From NCBI GenBank assembly GCA_018195615.1, contig JAGTPG010000002.1:4953501-5017500 (forward strand): 64,000 bases of DNA. Direction: 5' to 3'. The stretch's first letter is position 1, and each line of letters opens with the position of its first letter. The notes under the pieces are model-generated. The model was given only the letters and a program-made list of their open reading frames with translations. It was not told the origin of the DNA and made no database searches. Shown here in pieces: positions 17,597-27,377 of this stretch. The DNA is from Streptomyces tuirus (GTDB taxonomy: Bacteria; Actinomycetota; Actinomycetes; Streptomycetales; Streptomycetaceae). Made by a program: the position numbers and the translations under genes.

Positions 17597-19183
17597 ATGG
17601 CACAGCAGCAGCGCGCTCAGGGCCCGTCCGACCCCGAGGCGAGTGGCGGCGGGATGTCGGAGGCGCCGGAGTCCTGGGGTAACGGCGGGTTGGTCGGGGA
17701 CGGCCGGTACCGGCTGACCCGCAGACTCGGCCGGGGCGGCATGGCCGAGGTGTTCGCCGCCGAGGACGTCCGCCTCGGGCGCACCGTCGCCGTCAAGCTG
17801 CTCCGTTCCGACCTCGCCGAGGACCCGGTGTCCAAGGCGCGCTTCACACGCGAGGCACAGTCGGTCGCCGGCCTCAACCACCACGCGATCGTCGCCGTGT
17901 ACGACTCCGGCGAGGACTTCGTCGGCGGCCAGTCCGTGCCGTACATCGTCATGGAACTGGTCGAGGGGCGCACCATCCGCGACCTGCTGCTGAACGCGGA
18001 GGCGCCGGGTCCCGAGCAGGCGCTGATCATCGTCTCGGGCGTCCTGGAGGCGCTGGCCTATTCGCACCAGCACGGCATCGTGCACCGCGACATCAAGCCC
18101 GCCAACGTCATCATCACGCACAACGGCGCCGTGAAGGTGATGGACTTCGGCATCGCCCGCGCCCTGCACGGCGCGTCCACGACGATGACGCAGACCGGCA
18201 TGGTCATGGGCACCCCGCAGTACCTGTCCCCGGAGCAGGCGCTCGGCAAGGCCGTCGACCACCGCTCCGACCTGTACGCGACCGGCTGCCTCCTCTACGA
18301 ACTCCTCTCGCTGCGCCCCCCGTTCACCGGCGAGACGCCGCTGTCGGTGGTCTACCAGCACGTCCAGGACATCCCGACGCCGCCGTCCGAGGCCTCCGAC
18401 GCCTGCCCGCCGGAGCTGGACGGCCTGGTCATGCGCTCCCTCGCCAAGGAGCCCGACGACCGTTTCCAGACGGCCGAGGAGATGCGCGGGCTGGTCCAGT
18501 ACGCGCTGCAGATGCTCTACGACCAGGGCGGCCACACCGGCACCTGGAACACCGGCCCGGTCGACATGCACGAGGGCCGGCACACCCCGTCGGGCGGATT
18601 CGCCCAGACGGCCGTGATGGGCCACCCCGGGGACGCCTCCGGCACCGCCCAGATCCCCTCGCCGATCCTGCCCGCCGGCTACGGCGGCGGGGACGACGGC
18701 GGCTTCGAGGGCAACGGCAACAAGGGCAGCGGCCGCGGCAAGCTGTGGATCCTCGCCGTGCTCGCGGTGATCGCGATCGCCGCGGGTGTCGCCCTGGCGC
18801 TGCAGAGCGGCGGCGGCGACAAGGACAGCCCGAGCAAGAAGCAGTCGCCGACCACCTCGCAGACGACCGAGGAGAAGACGCCCAGCGAGACGCCGAGCGA
18901 CGAGCCGACCGACGAGCCCACCGACACCTCCACGGACGACGGCAGCGGCTCGAACTCCGGCGGCGGCGAATGGACGCCCTCGTACGCCCCGTCCTACACG
19001 CCGTCGCAGAGCGCGCCCGAGACGCCCACCGACCAGCCGACGGATGAGCCGACCACCCCGGAGCCGACCGGGGAGCCGACGGACACGCAGCCTTCGGACC
19101 CGGAGACGCCGCCGGACGACACCGGCGGCACGGACGGAGGCGCCACGAGCGGCATCGTCGGAGGCGCGGGCGGCGAGGGCTGA
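17597..19183 (+). CDS. Ser/Thr protein kinase with Pro/Thr/Asp-rich extracellular tail, no PASTA
   Basis: A 528-aa type I membrane kinase. The kinase domain (about residues 37-300) has GRGGMAEV, catalytic Lys67 (VAVKLL), HRDIKPANVII, DFGIAR and GTPQYLSPEQALG. A Gly-rich linker and one transmembrane helix at about 380-402 (LWILAVLAVIAIAAGVALAL) lead to a 125-residue tail of TPSETPSDEPTDEPT-type repeats ending in GIVGGAGGEG. It lacks any PASTA unit, unlike its divergent partner, so the two kinases probably sense different wall signals. Frame intact; followed by a strong terminator. Confidence 0.87.
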   Translation: MAQQQRAQGPSDPEASGGGMSEAPESWGNGGLVGDGRYRLTRRLGRGGMAEVFAAEDVRLGRTVAVKLLRSDLAEDPVSKARFTREAQSVAGLNHHAIVAVYDSGEDFVGGQSVPYIVMELVEGRTIRDLLLNAEAPGPEQALIIVSGVLEALAYSHQHGIVHRDIKPANVIITHNGAVKVMDFGIARALHGASTTMTQTGMVMGTPQYLSPEQALGKAVDHRSDLYATGCLLYELLSLRPPFTGETPLSVVYQHVQDIPTPPSEASDACPPELDGLVMRSLAKEPDDRFQTAEEMRGLVQYALQMLYDQGGHTGTWNTGPVDMHEGRHTPSGGFAQTAVMGHPGDASGTAQIPSPILPAGYGGGDDGGFEGNGNKGSGRGKLWILAVLAVIAIAAGVALALQSGGGDKDSPSKKQSPTTSQTTEEKTPSETPSDEPTDEPTDTSTDDGSGSNSGGGEWTPSYAPSYTPSQSAPETPTDQPTDEPTTPEPTGEPTDTQPSDPETPPDDTGGTDGGATSGIVGGAGGEG

Positions 19184-19204
19184 CCCGGAGAGAAACGGCT
19201 GATC

Positions 19205-19251
19205 CACGCGCGCGTGGGACCCGGAAACGGGCCCCACGCGCGCGTGACGTT
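19205..19251 (+). terminator. Rho-independent terminator after kinase gene
   Basis: CACGCGCGCGTGGG (19205-19218) pairs with CCCACGCGCGCGTG (19233-19246), followed by ACGTTTT. It begins 22 bases after the kinase stop. Confidence 0.8.
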
Positions 19252-19575
19252 TTCGGCGCGCCGACAAGTGGACTCTTCCCGTGACCTGGGTCACCGGGTT
19301 AACGTGCGGTTGCTCCGGCCTCCTGCAAGGCTGTGACCAGGGCCCCTTCACCACCTTCCCGATTTACTTGGATATCCAAGCAAAATCGCAGGTCAGAGGG
19401 GGTTTCACAGAAATGTGGCGCACTGGGTAACGTGCTTTCTGCAGGGCGCTCGCCGGGGCACCTGTCACGCCTGTTCCCGGCCGAGTGGCACCCACCCCGT
19501 GCCCCGGTGGCCGAGAACAGGTGAGCCGCACTGGCCTACCGGCAACCCCGGGGCCGGACCGACGGAGGAGCACAC
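19252..19575 (+). promoter_or_regulatory. Regulatory region and leader of the second 2-oxoacid dehydrogenase operon
   Basis: About 320 non-coding bases precede the GTG at 19576, which has a good ribosome site (GGAGGAG, about 19563). The region is relatively AT-rich around 19355-19440 and contains a perfect 14-bp palindrome (19367-19380). The remaining 190 bases up to the start are GC-rich and could form a structured leader. No coding frame seen. Confidence 0.5.
19367..19380. promoter_or_regulatory. Perfect palindrome CTTGGATATCCAAG, candidate operator
   Basis: CTTGGATATCCAAG is a perfect 14-bp palindrome; extended to 20 bases (TTACTTGGATATCCAAGCAA) only one pair mismatches. It lies about 200 bases before the second E1 alpha start in an AT-rich patch. 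This type of symmetric site fits a homodimeric GntR- or TetR-type repressor; which protein binds is unknown, as no regulator gene adjoins this operon. Confidence 0.55.
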
Positions 19576-20778
19576 GTGACCGTGGAGAGCACTGCCGCGC
19601 GCACACCGCGACGCAGCGCCGGAAGCAAGGCCGGCACCACCGGCACCAAGCGCACCACCCGCACCACCGCCAAGAAGGACGCCGGCGCGAAGGGCACCGA
19701 GCCCCAGCTCGTGCAGCTGCTGACGCCCGAGGGCAAGCGCGTCAAGAACGCCGAGTTCGACAAGTACGTCGCCGGTGTCACCCCGGAAGAGCTCCGCGGC
19801 CTCTACCGCGACATGGTGCTCACCCGCCGCTTCGACGCCGAGGCGACCTCCCTGCAGCGCCAGGGCGAGCTGGGCCTGTGGGCCTCGCTGCTGGGCCAGG
19901 AGGCCGCCCAGATCGGCTCCGGCCGGGCCCTGCGCGACGACGACTACGTCTTCCCCACCTACCGCGAGCACGGCGTCGCCTGGTGCCGCGGGGTGGACCC
20001 GACCAACCTGCTCGGCATGTTCCGCGGCGTGAACAACGGCGGCTGGGACCCGAACGGCAACAACTTCCACCTCTACACGATCGTCATCGGCTCCCAGACG
20101 CTGCACGCCACCGGCTACGCGATGGGCGTCGCCAAGGACGGCGCGGACAGCGCGGTGATCGCCTACTTCGGCGACGGCGCCTCCAGCCAGGGCGACGTGG
20201 CCGAGTCGTTCACCTTCTCCGCGGTCTACAACGCCCCGGTCGTGTTCTTCTGCCAGAACAACCAGTGGGCCATCTCCGAGCCGACCGAGAAGCAGTCCCG
20301 CGTGCCGATCTACCAGCGCGCCCAGGGCTTCGGCTTCCCGGGCGTCCGCGTGGACGGCAACGACGTGCTCGGCTGCCTCGCGGTCACCCGCTGGGCCCTG
20401 GAGCGGGCCCGCAGCGGCGAGGGCCCGACCCTCGTCGAGGCGTTCACCTACCGCATGGGCGCCCACACCACCTCCGACGACCCCACCCGCTACCGGGGCG
20501 ACGAGGAGCGCCAGGCCTGGGAGGCCAAGGACCCGATCCTGCGCCTGCGCCGCTATCTGGAGGCCTCAAACCACGCGGACGAGGGATTCTTCGCGGAACT
20601 GGAGGCCGAGTCCGAGGCGTTGGGCAAACGAGTGCGCGAGGCGGTCCGTGCCATGCCGGACCCGGACCACTTCGCGATCTTCGAGAACGTCTACGCGGAC
20701 GGACACGCGCTCGTCGACGAGGAGCGCGCCCAGTTCGCCGCGTACCAGGCGTCGTTCGCCGACGAGGGGGGCAACTGA
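19576..20778 (+). CDS. 2-oxoacid dehydrogenase E1 alpha (second copy)
   Basis: A 400-aa TPP-dependent E1 alpha, with GDGASSQGD (about residue 199) and CQNNQWAIS closing the cofactor site. Residues 1-40 form a basic Lys/Thr/Ala-rich extension (TKRTTRTTAKK) absent from the first copy; it may tether E1 to E2 or the membrane. The active-site region (YFGDGASSQGDVAESFTFSA) is nearer to the bacterial pyruvate or acetoin E1 alpha type than the copy at 4041. In S. coelicolor both clusters are named bkd, so branched-chain specificity is plausible but not shown. Start GTG 19576, frame intact. Confidence 0.85.
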   Translation: MTVESTAARTPRRSAGSKAGTTGTKRTTRTTAKKDAGAKGTEPQLVQLLTPEGKRVKNAEFDKYVAGVTPEELRGLYRDMVLTRRFDAEATSLQRQGELGLWASLLGQEAAQIGSGRALRDDDYVFPTYREHGVAWCRGVDPTNLLGMFRGVNNGGWDPNGNNFHLYTIVIGSQTLHATGYAMGVAKDGADSAVIAYFGDGASSQGDVAESFTFSAVYNAPVVFFCQNNQWAISEPTEKQSRVPIYQRAQGFGFPGVRVDGNDVLGCLAVTRWALERARSGEGPTLVEAFTYRMGAHTTSDDPTRYRGDEERQAWEAKDPILRLRRYLEASNHADEGFFAELEAESEALGKRVREAVRAMPDPDHFAIFENVYADGHALVDEERAQFAAYQASFADEGGN

Positions 20779-20779
20779 A

Positions 20780-21756
20780 ATGGCTGAGAAGCTGGCTCTG
20801 GCCAAGGCGATCAACGAGTCGCTGCGTCGCGCCCTGGAGTCCGACGACAAGGTCCTGATCATGGGCGAGGACGTCGGCAAGCTCGGCGGTGTCTTCCGGG
20901 TGACGGACGGGCTGCAGAAGGACTTCGGCGAGAGCCGTGTCATCGACACCCCCCTCGCCGAGTCGGGCATCGTCGGCACGGCGATCGGCCTGGCCCTGCG
21001 CGGCTACCGCCCGGTCGTGGAGATCCAGTTCGACGGCTTCGTCTTCCCGGCCTACGACCAGATCGTCACGCAGCTCGCGAAGATGCACGCCCGCTCGCTG
21101 GGCAAGGTCAAGCTCCCGGTCGTCGTCCGCATCCCCTACGGCGGCGGCATCGGCGCGGTGGAGCACCACTCGGAGTCCCCGAGTCGCTCTTCGCGCACGT
21201 CGCGGGCCTGAAGATCGTCAGCCCGTCGAACGCGTCGGACGCGTACTGGATGATGCAGCAGGCCATCCAGAGCGACGACCCGGTGATCTTCTTCGAGCCC
21301 AAGCGCCGCTACTGGGACAAGACCGAGGTCAACACGGAGGCGATCCCGGGCCCGCTGCACAAGGCGGCCGTCGTACGCCCCGGCACCGACCTGACCCTCG
21401 CCGCCTACGGCCCGATGGTGAAGCTCTGCCAGGAGGTCGCGGACGCGGCCGCCGAGGAGGGCAAGAACCTCGAGGTCCTCGACCTGCGCTCGGTCTCCCC
21501 GATCGACTTCGACTCGATCCAGGCGTCGGTGGAGAAGACGCGCCGCCTGGTCGTCGTGCACGAGGCCCCGGTGTTCTTCGGCTCCGGCGCCGAGATCGCC
21601 GCCCGGATCACGGAGCGCTGCTTCTACCACCTGGAGGCCCCGGTGCTCCGCGTCGGCGGCTACCACGCGCCGTACCCGCCGGCCCGCCTGGAGGAGGAGT
21701 ACCTGCCGAACCTGGACCGGGTGCTGGATGCCGTCGACCGCTCGCTGGCGTACTGA
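20780..21756 (+). CDS. 2-oxoacid dehydrogenase E1 beta (second copy; frame break near 21178)
   Basis: The ATG at 20780 follows the E1 alpha stop by one base. The N-terminal half (IMGEDVGKLGGVFRVTDGL, RIPYGGGIGAVEHHSESP) and C-terminal half (LFAHVAGLKIVSPSNASDAY, VLDLRSVSPIDFD) are in different frames as given. One extra C at 21177-21180 (CCCC) joins them into a normal protein of about 325 aa. It provides the second half of the TPP site and binds E2. It is closely related to the beta subunit at 5189. Confidence 0.86.
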
Positions 21757-21766
21757 GGAGAGGGTC

Positions 21767-23207
21767 GTGACGACGATGACGGAAGCGTCCGTGCGCGAGT
21801 TCAAGATGCCCGACGTGGGCGAGGGACTCACCGAGGCCGAGATCCTCAAGTGGTACGTCCAGCCCGGCGACACGGTCACCGACGGACAGGTGGTGTGCGA
21901 GGTCGAGACGGCCAAGGCGGCCGTCGAGCTGCCCATCCCGTACGACGGGGTGGTCCGGGAGCTGCACTTCCCGGAGGGCACCACGGTCGACGTGGGCACG
22001 GCGATCATCGCGGTGGATGTCAGCGGAGGGACCGCGCCGGCCGAGCCGCGGCCGGAGCCGCCCAAGGCCGTCGAAGAGCCGAAGGCGGAGGGTACTGGCC
22101 GGCAGCCGGTCCTGGTCGGCTACGGGGTGGCGACCTCGTCCACCCGCCGCCGCCCCCGCAAGGGCCCGGAGGTCCCGGTCCAGCAGGCCTCGACGGCGAT
22201 CCAGACGGAGCTGAACGGCCACACCCCGGCGGCTCCCGCCCCGGCGGCCCCCGCCGCGACCGCCCCGGCCGCGACCGCCCCGGCCCCGGTCGGTACGGAA
22301 CGCCCCCTGGCCAAGCCCCCGGTCCGCAAGCTGGCCAAGGACCTGGGCGTCGACCTGGCGACGGTCACCCCGACCGGTCCGGACGGCATCATCACCCGTG
22401 AGGACGTGCACGCGGCGGTGGCCGCCACGACCGAGGCACCCGAGCCGACGGCGGCCCCGGCCCGCTCTCCGCCCCGGCCCCGGCGGCCCCGGCGTCGTAC
22501 GACACCACCCGCGAGACCCGCATCCCGATCAAGGGCGTCCGCAAGGCCACGGCGGCGGCGATGGTCGGCTCGGCGTTCACCGCGCCCCATGTCACGGAGT
22601 TCGTGACGGTCGACGTGACGCGCACGATGAAGCTGGTCGAGGAGCTGAAGGACGACAAGGAGTTCGCGGGCCTGCGCGTGAACCCCCTCCTGCTGATCGC
22701 CAAGGCCCTGCTCGTCGCGATCAGGCGCAACCCGGAGATCAACGCGTCCTGGGACGAGGCCGCCCAGGAGATCGTGGTCAAGCACTACGTGAACCTGGGC
22801 ATCGCGGCGGCGACCCCGCGCGGCCTGATCGTGCCGAACATCAAGGACGCCCACGCCAAGACGCTGCCGCAACTGGCCGAGTCGCTGGGCGAGCTGGTGT
22901 CGACGGCCAGGGACGGCAAGACGTCCCCGGCGGCCATGCAGGGCGGCACGGTGACGATCACCAACGTCGGCGTCTTCGGCGTCGACACGGGCACGCCGAT
23001 CCTCAACCCCGGGAGTCCGCGATCCTCGCGGTCGGCGCGATCAAGCCCCAGCCGTGGGTCCACAAGGGCAAGGTCAAGCCCCGCCAGGTCACCACCCTGG
23101 CCCTCTCCTTCGACCACCGCCTCGTCGACGGCGAACTGGGCTCGAAGGTCCTGGCCGACGTGGCGGCGATCCTGGAGCAGCCCAAGCGGCTGATCACCTG
23201 GGCGTGA
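21767..23207 (+). CDS. Dihydrolipoyl acyltransferase E2 (second copy; two frame breaks)
   Basis: Lipoyl domain with acceptor Lys at about residue 50 (CEVETAKAAVEL), an Ala/Pro-rich linker (APAPAAPAATAPAATAPAPV), a subunit-binding domain (KPPVRKLAKDLGVDL) and a catalytic domain ending in FDHRLVDGELG with the active His. Frame is lost near 22455-22463 and at 23011-23013 (GGG); one base at each restores about 480 aa. GTG 21767 is preferred over ATG 21776 because GAGGAG lies six bases upstream. The gene closes the operon and is followed by a terminator. Confidence 0.85.
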
Positions 23208-23216
23208 GCCGACCGC

Positions 23217-23249
23217 GGCGGCCCCTGCCCCACCCGGGCGGGGGCCGCC
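23217..23249 (+). terminator. Terminator after the second 2-oxoacid dehydrogenase operon
   Basis: GGCGGCCCCTGCCC (23217-23230) pairs with GGGCGGGGGCCGCC (23236-23249) with a single T-G wobble. It lies 10 bases after the E2 stop. Confidence 0.7.
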
Positions 23250-23346
23250 GGCGTCTGCCCGAAGGGTGAACCGGCGGTGCTCCGAAGAGCACAAGAAGCT
23301 CCTCGAACCCGCCCAAGTACCCCACAGTAAGCGGTTTAGCCGGACA

Positions 23347-23352
23347 TACGAT
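23347..23352 (+). promoter_or_regulatory. Candidate -10 box, leaderless start of DUF1906 gene
   Basis: TACGAT lies eight bases before the ATG at 23361 in an AT-rich patch; no ribosome site is visible between. Confidence 0.35.
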
Positions 23353-23360
23353 CAATCGTC

Positions 23361-25592
23361 ATGCGCGACCCGATGGTGCTCAGGGCCCAGAGATTCGTCA
23401 ACTCCGTCTACGGCAGCCGTATCGGCACGACCGTTCAGGAGACCGGCGAGGCCGACTGGCCGACCATGTACGCCCTGACCCGTGCCCTCCAGTACGAGCT
23501 GGGCATCACAGCCCTGTCCGACAACTTCGGCCCCACCACGCTCTCCACGCTGACGAGCAAGTTCCCCGAGCTCAACGCCGCCACCGTCCCTCGCCCGACT
23601 TCTGCCGCATCATCCAGTCCGGCCTGTACTGCAAGGGCTACGACGGGGGCGACCTGGACGGCGGCTACGGCGAGCGGGTCCAGGCGGCCGTCACGCAGCT
23701 CAAGACCGACATGGGCGTCGAACGCGCCTTCCCCGGCGCCGACCTGACGCCCAAGGTGTTCAAGGCGCTGCTGACGATGGACTCGTACGTCCTCGGCGCC
23801 TCGGGGACCCAGCAGGTCCGCGAGGTGCAGCAGTGGCTCAACGGGCGGTACCTGAACCGCCAGGACTTCTTCGTCATCGCCTGCGACGGACGGGTCTCCC
23901 GGGACACGGCCAGGGCGCTGGTCCTCGGTGTGCAGTACGAGCTGGGCATGGCGGACGGCACCGCGAACGGCAACTTCGGGCCCGGCACCCAGTCGGCCCT
24001 GAAGTCACACCCCGTGAAGCAGGGCGACAAGGGTGTGTACGTCCAGCTGTTCTCCGCCGGGATGGTCGTCAACCGGCGGCCCGCGGCGCTCACCGACACC
24101 TTCGACTCCGCCCTCGCCGCAGCCGTGCGGGCCTTCCAGACCTTCGTCGCCCTCCCGGCCACGGGCGAGGGCGACTTCCCCACCTTCGCCTCGCTCCTGG
24201 CGTCCTACGGCGACCAGTCGCGCCAGGGCAAGGCCTGCGACACCATCTCCAAGGTCACTCCGGCGCGGGCGGAGACGCTCAAGGCGGCCGGCATCACCTA
24301 CGTCGGCCGCTACCTCACCAACCCGAGCGCCACCTCACTGCCGGAGAAGGCGATCCAGCCGGACGAGCTGCGCACCATCGCCCAGCACGGCCTGCGCTGC
24401 TTCCCGATCTACCAGACCGTCAACAACGACGCCTCGGACTTCGACTACGTCGCCGGGCGGACGGCCGGGTACGCGGCGGTCAACGCCGCCCTCGACCATG
24501 GCTTCAAGCGGGGCACCCGGATCTTCTTCGCCGTCGACTTCGACGCGATCGACGCCGAGATCACGGAGAGCGTCCTGCCTCACTTCAAGGGCGTCAAGGA
24601 GGCGATGGCCGACTCCGGACACCCGTACGAGATCGGCGTCTACGGCTCCCGCAACGTCTGCGCGCAGGTCGGCGCGGCCGGTTACTCGACGGCGAGCTTC
24701 GTGGCCGACATGTCCCCGGGCTTCGACGGCAACGCCGGGCGCCCGCTGCCGAAGGACTGGGCCTACGACCAGTTCGTCATCCGCACGCTCGGCTCCGGCG
24801 ACGGGCAGCTGGAGGTCGACGTCGACATCGCCTCCGGGCGCGACACCGGCCAGGGCTCCTTCAACCGGCCCCGGCCCGCCGTCCCCGACGTCGCCTTCGA
24901 CACGGACCAGGTGCCGGCGCTGCGGGCCGACCTCGCCCGTTACATGCGGTCGATCGGACGGCCCGACCTGGGCGGTATCGGCAGCGAGGCGCGGCTCTAC
25001 ACCAACGCCCAGGCCGTCGAGGCGATCCAGGACCAGGACGAGCTGATCACCCGGCTGTCGACCACGTACACCATGCGCAAGGCACTGATCCAGACGGCCG
25101 TCTACTGGGCCATGCGCGACTACAGCCTCGCCGACCAGGCCACCGACCAGCAGGTCGCCGACCACCACCTCACGGGCTCCGGCTCCGTCAGGGACTCGCA
25201 CACCGGCATCGGCGAGATCAGCGCGACCGACGCCATCCAGGCCTGGAACCACTGCATCGGCTGGGGTTTCACGGACGGCGACCGCCGTGACCCGGCCAAG
25301 GACTCCGACCTCTGGTCCGTGTGGCAGCGGCTGAGCAAGGACAACGCGTTCAGCGTGCGCACCGCGGCCCTGATCCATCTGTGGGGCACCCGGGCAGGCC
25401 CGGCGGCCAACTGCCCCCGGCGACCGCGTCACCACCCCGCGGTCCATGCGCCTGGACCTCGCCGAGTTCGAGATCACCGAGCTGCTGCGCCGCTACCGGG
25501 CCTGGGACCCCGACGTGGAGTCCCAGACGCACCAGAGCCTGGCCGTTTACCAGATCTTCGAGAAGTACAACAGCATCGCCCGCAACGCGTGA
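23361..25592 (+). CDS. DUF1906 glycoside-hydrolase-like protein with peptidoglycan-binding-like repeats (three frame breaks)
   Basis: A protein of about 744 aa after correction at 23588-23590, 25391-25394 and 25413-25417. The N-terminal 280 residues look like tandem peptidoglycan-binding units (LQYELGITALSDNFGPTTLS; VQYELGMADGTANGNFGPGT). The centre is a DUF1906/Rv2525c TIM-barrel glycosidase-like domain (ITYVGRYLTNPSATSLPEKA, FFAVDFDAIDAEI, EIGVYGSRNVCAQV). The last 220 residues have no family I recognise and end in FEKYNSIARNA. No signal peptide is visible, which is odd for a wall-active enzyme. Its stop overlaps the next, Tat-exported, gene. Confidence 0.78.
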
Positions 25593-26419
25593 ACCTCCGG
25601 AAAGAGACCCCGTTGAAGCTCGCTTTCCCCCGCAGAGGGCCCCGGCCCGGCGCCGCGCACCGCCGCGGTCTGTCCCGCCGTGCCCTGCTCGGCCGTATCG
25701 CTGCCGTCGGCGGCGCTGTCGGCGTCGCCGCCCTGCCCCTCTCCCACTTCCTCTCGCAGGCGTACGCCGACGCGCACAACCCCATCCCCGCCCGGGTGCG
25801 GGACGCCCTGCGCGGCGCGCGGGACCGGACCCGGCGGGTACTGGCCGGTTCGCGCTCCCACAACGGCTGGGACATGGAGAACGTCGCGGACGACGGCGGC
25901 ACCGTCTACACCCGGCCCGTGCCCGGCACCCCGCTCACAGGCATCGCCGTGCGCATGGGTGACGTGGAGACCGTCCTCGTCCACCTGGTGCGCCGGTTCC
26001 ACTACGAGGTCGACACGCTGCGCCGGGGCGACGTCGTCGGCTGGCACGACCCGTCCGGGGTCGGCAAGGGCCGGCCGGAGTCCAACCTGGCGTCCGGCAC
26101 GGCGGTGCGGATCCGGCCCGGCTTCTACCCGCGAGGGGCCCGGGGCGGCTTCTTCCCGCAGCAGGAGGTCGTGATCCGCGACATCCTCGCCGAACTCGAC
26201 GGCGTCGTCCGCTGGGGCGGTGACGACCCCACGCCCGACGAGTCCCTGTTCTCCATCGACGTGCGGCCCGGCGACCAGCGGCTCGCCCGGGTCGCGGCGC
26301 GGGTCCGGGGCTGGCAACTGGAGCCGGGAGCCGGTGCGGGATCTCCGGTGAACGTGCTGGCCGGCGGTCGGCGCAAGGCGGCCCGGGCGCTGGAGCGCCG
26401 TCAGCGCACGGCTGCGTGA
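25589..26419 (+). CDS. Tat-exported protein of unknown function
   Basis: The GTG at 25589 overlaps the previous stop (GTGA); a TTG at 25613 is an alternative. The N-terminus has a twin-arginine signal (RRGLSRRALLGRIAAVGGAVGVA) cleaved near AYADAHN. The mature part of about 215 aa has HNGWDMENVADDGGTVYTRP, VHLVRRFHYEVDTLRRGDVVGWH and a C-terminal VVRWGGDDPTPDESLFSIDV. I do not recognise the family; the DVVGWHDP and HF.YE patterns vaguely suggest a hydrolase of cell-wall material. Coupling to the DUF1906 gene suggests a joint role at the wall. Confidence 0.6.
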   Translation: MNLRKETPLKLAFPRRGPRPGAAHRRGLSRRALLGRIAAVGGAVGVAALPLSHFLSQAYADAHNPIPARVRDALRGARDRTRRVLAGSRSHNGWDMENVADDGGTVYTRPVPGTPLTGIAVRMGDVETVLVHLVRRFHYEVDTLRRGDVVGWHDPSGVGKGRPESNLASGTAVRIRPGFYPRGARGGFFPQQEVVIRDILAELDGVVRWGGDDPTPDESLFSIDVRPGDQRLARVAARVRGWQLEPGAGAGSPVNVLAGGRRKAARALERRQRTAA

Positions 26420-26428
26420 GAGAACGCG

Positions 26429-26463
26429 AAGGGGGCTCGCCGCCGGCTGCGGCGAGCCCCCTT
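26429..26463. terminator. Bidirectional terminator
   Basis: AAGGGGGCTCGCCGC (26429-26443) pairs perfectly with GCGGCGAGCCCCCTT (26449-26463), followed by T on the plus strand and preceded by A on the other. It separates the convergent Tat-protein and carboxypeptidase genes. Confidence 0.8.
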
Positions 26464-26477
26464 TCGTCGTGCCTGTC

Positions 26478-27377
26478 CTACTTGCTGAAGCCGTAGTTCA
26501 GCAGCTTCGTCGCGTCCGACTTGCGGGTGACCTCGTTGGTCGAGGCGAGGACCGTGCCGATGACCGTCTTGCCCTTCCGGGTGGCGGCGAAGACCAGGCA
26601 GTACTTGGCCTCCGGGCCGGAACCCGTCTTCACACCGATCGCGCCGCTGTAGCTGCTGAGCAGCGGGTTGGTGTTCTCCCACGCGGCCATCGTCCGCGTG
26701 CCGCCGGACTTGGTGGTCGTCTTCGCCGTGTACTTCTTCGTCTTGACGACCGTGCGGAACGTGGAGTTCTTCATCGCCGCGCTGGCGATCTTCGTCAGGT
26801 CGCGCGGCGTGGAGTAGTTCTTGCCCTTGCCGATGCCGTCGAACGAGTCGAAGTGGGTGTTCTTCAGACCCAGGCTCTTGGCGGTGGAGTTCATCTTGCC
26901 GATGAACGACTGCACGCGCTTGGCCCGCGTGGAGCCCGAGCCGAACTTGTCGGCGAGCGCGTACGCCGCGTCGCAGCCGGACGGCAGCATCAGCCCGTAC
27001 AGCAGCTGGCGGACGGTGACCTTGTCGCCGACGATCAGCTTGGCGTTCGACGCCCAGTTGTTGTCGACGATGTAGTCGCTGTACGCCTTCTGGATCGTGA
27101 CCTTGCTGTTCAGGTTGAGGTTCGACTGCTTCAGCACCACCAGAGCGGTCATGATCTTGGTGGTCGAGCCGGTCGAGCGGCGGGTGTCGGCCGCCTTGGT
27201 GTAAAGCGACTTGCCCGTGCCGTTGTTCATCACGTAGCCGCCCTTGGCGGCGATCGAGGGCGCCGAGGCGGCCTGCGCCGGCGCAACGGTGAGGGCTCCG
27301 GTCGCGAGCATGGCGCCGGTGGTGACGGCGACGGCCGCGGCTCTGCGGAGACGGGTGCCCTTAATGCCGGTTATCAA
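26478..27377 (-). CDS. D-alanyl-D-alanine carboxypeptidase (penicillin-binding protein, S11 family)
   Basis: A 299-aa exported enzyme trimming the terminal D-Ala of peptidoglycan stems. A Sec-type signal (AAAVAVTTGAMLATGALTVAPAQA) is followed by the three catalytic motifs: STTK (SxxK nucleophile, about residue 70), SGC (SxN position, about 132) and KTG (about 249). It is smaller than PBP5 and lacks the C-terminal amphipathic anchor, so it is probably secreted or wall-bound. The frame starts at a TTG (27375-27377); an in-frame stop lies eight codons upstream and there is no ATG or GTG between. Confidence 0.85.
   Translation of the reverse strand: MITGIKGTRLRRAAAVAVTTGAMLATGALTVAPAQAASAPSIAAKGGYVMNNGTGKSLYTKAADTRRSTGSTTKIMTALVVLKQSNLNLNSKVTIQKAYSDYIVDNNWASNAKLIVGDKVTVRQLLYGLMLPSGCDAAYALADKFGSGSTRAKRVQSFIGKMNSTAKSLGLKNTHFDSFDGIGKGKNYSTPRDLTKIASAAMKNSTFRTVVKTKKYTAKTTTKSGGTRTMAAWENTNPLLSSYSGAIGVKTGSGPEAKYCLVFAATRKGKTVIGTVLASTNEVTRKSDATKLLNYGFSK

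Noticed and set aside
19205..19246. CACGCGCGCGTG repeats as protein-binding sites
   Set aside because: Position 22 bases after a stop, long complementary arms and a following TTTT make a terminator the better explanation.
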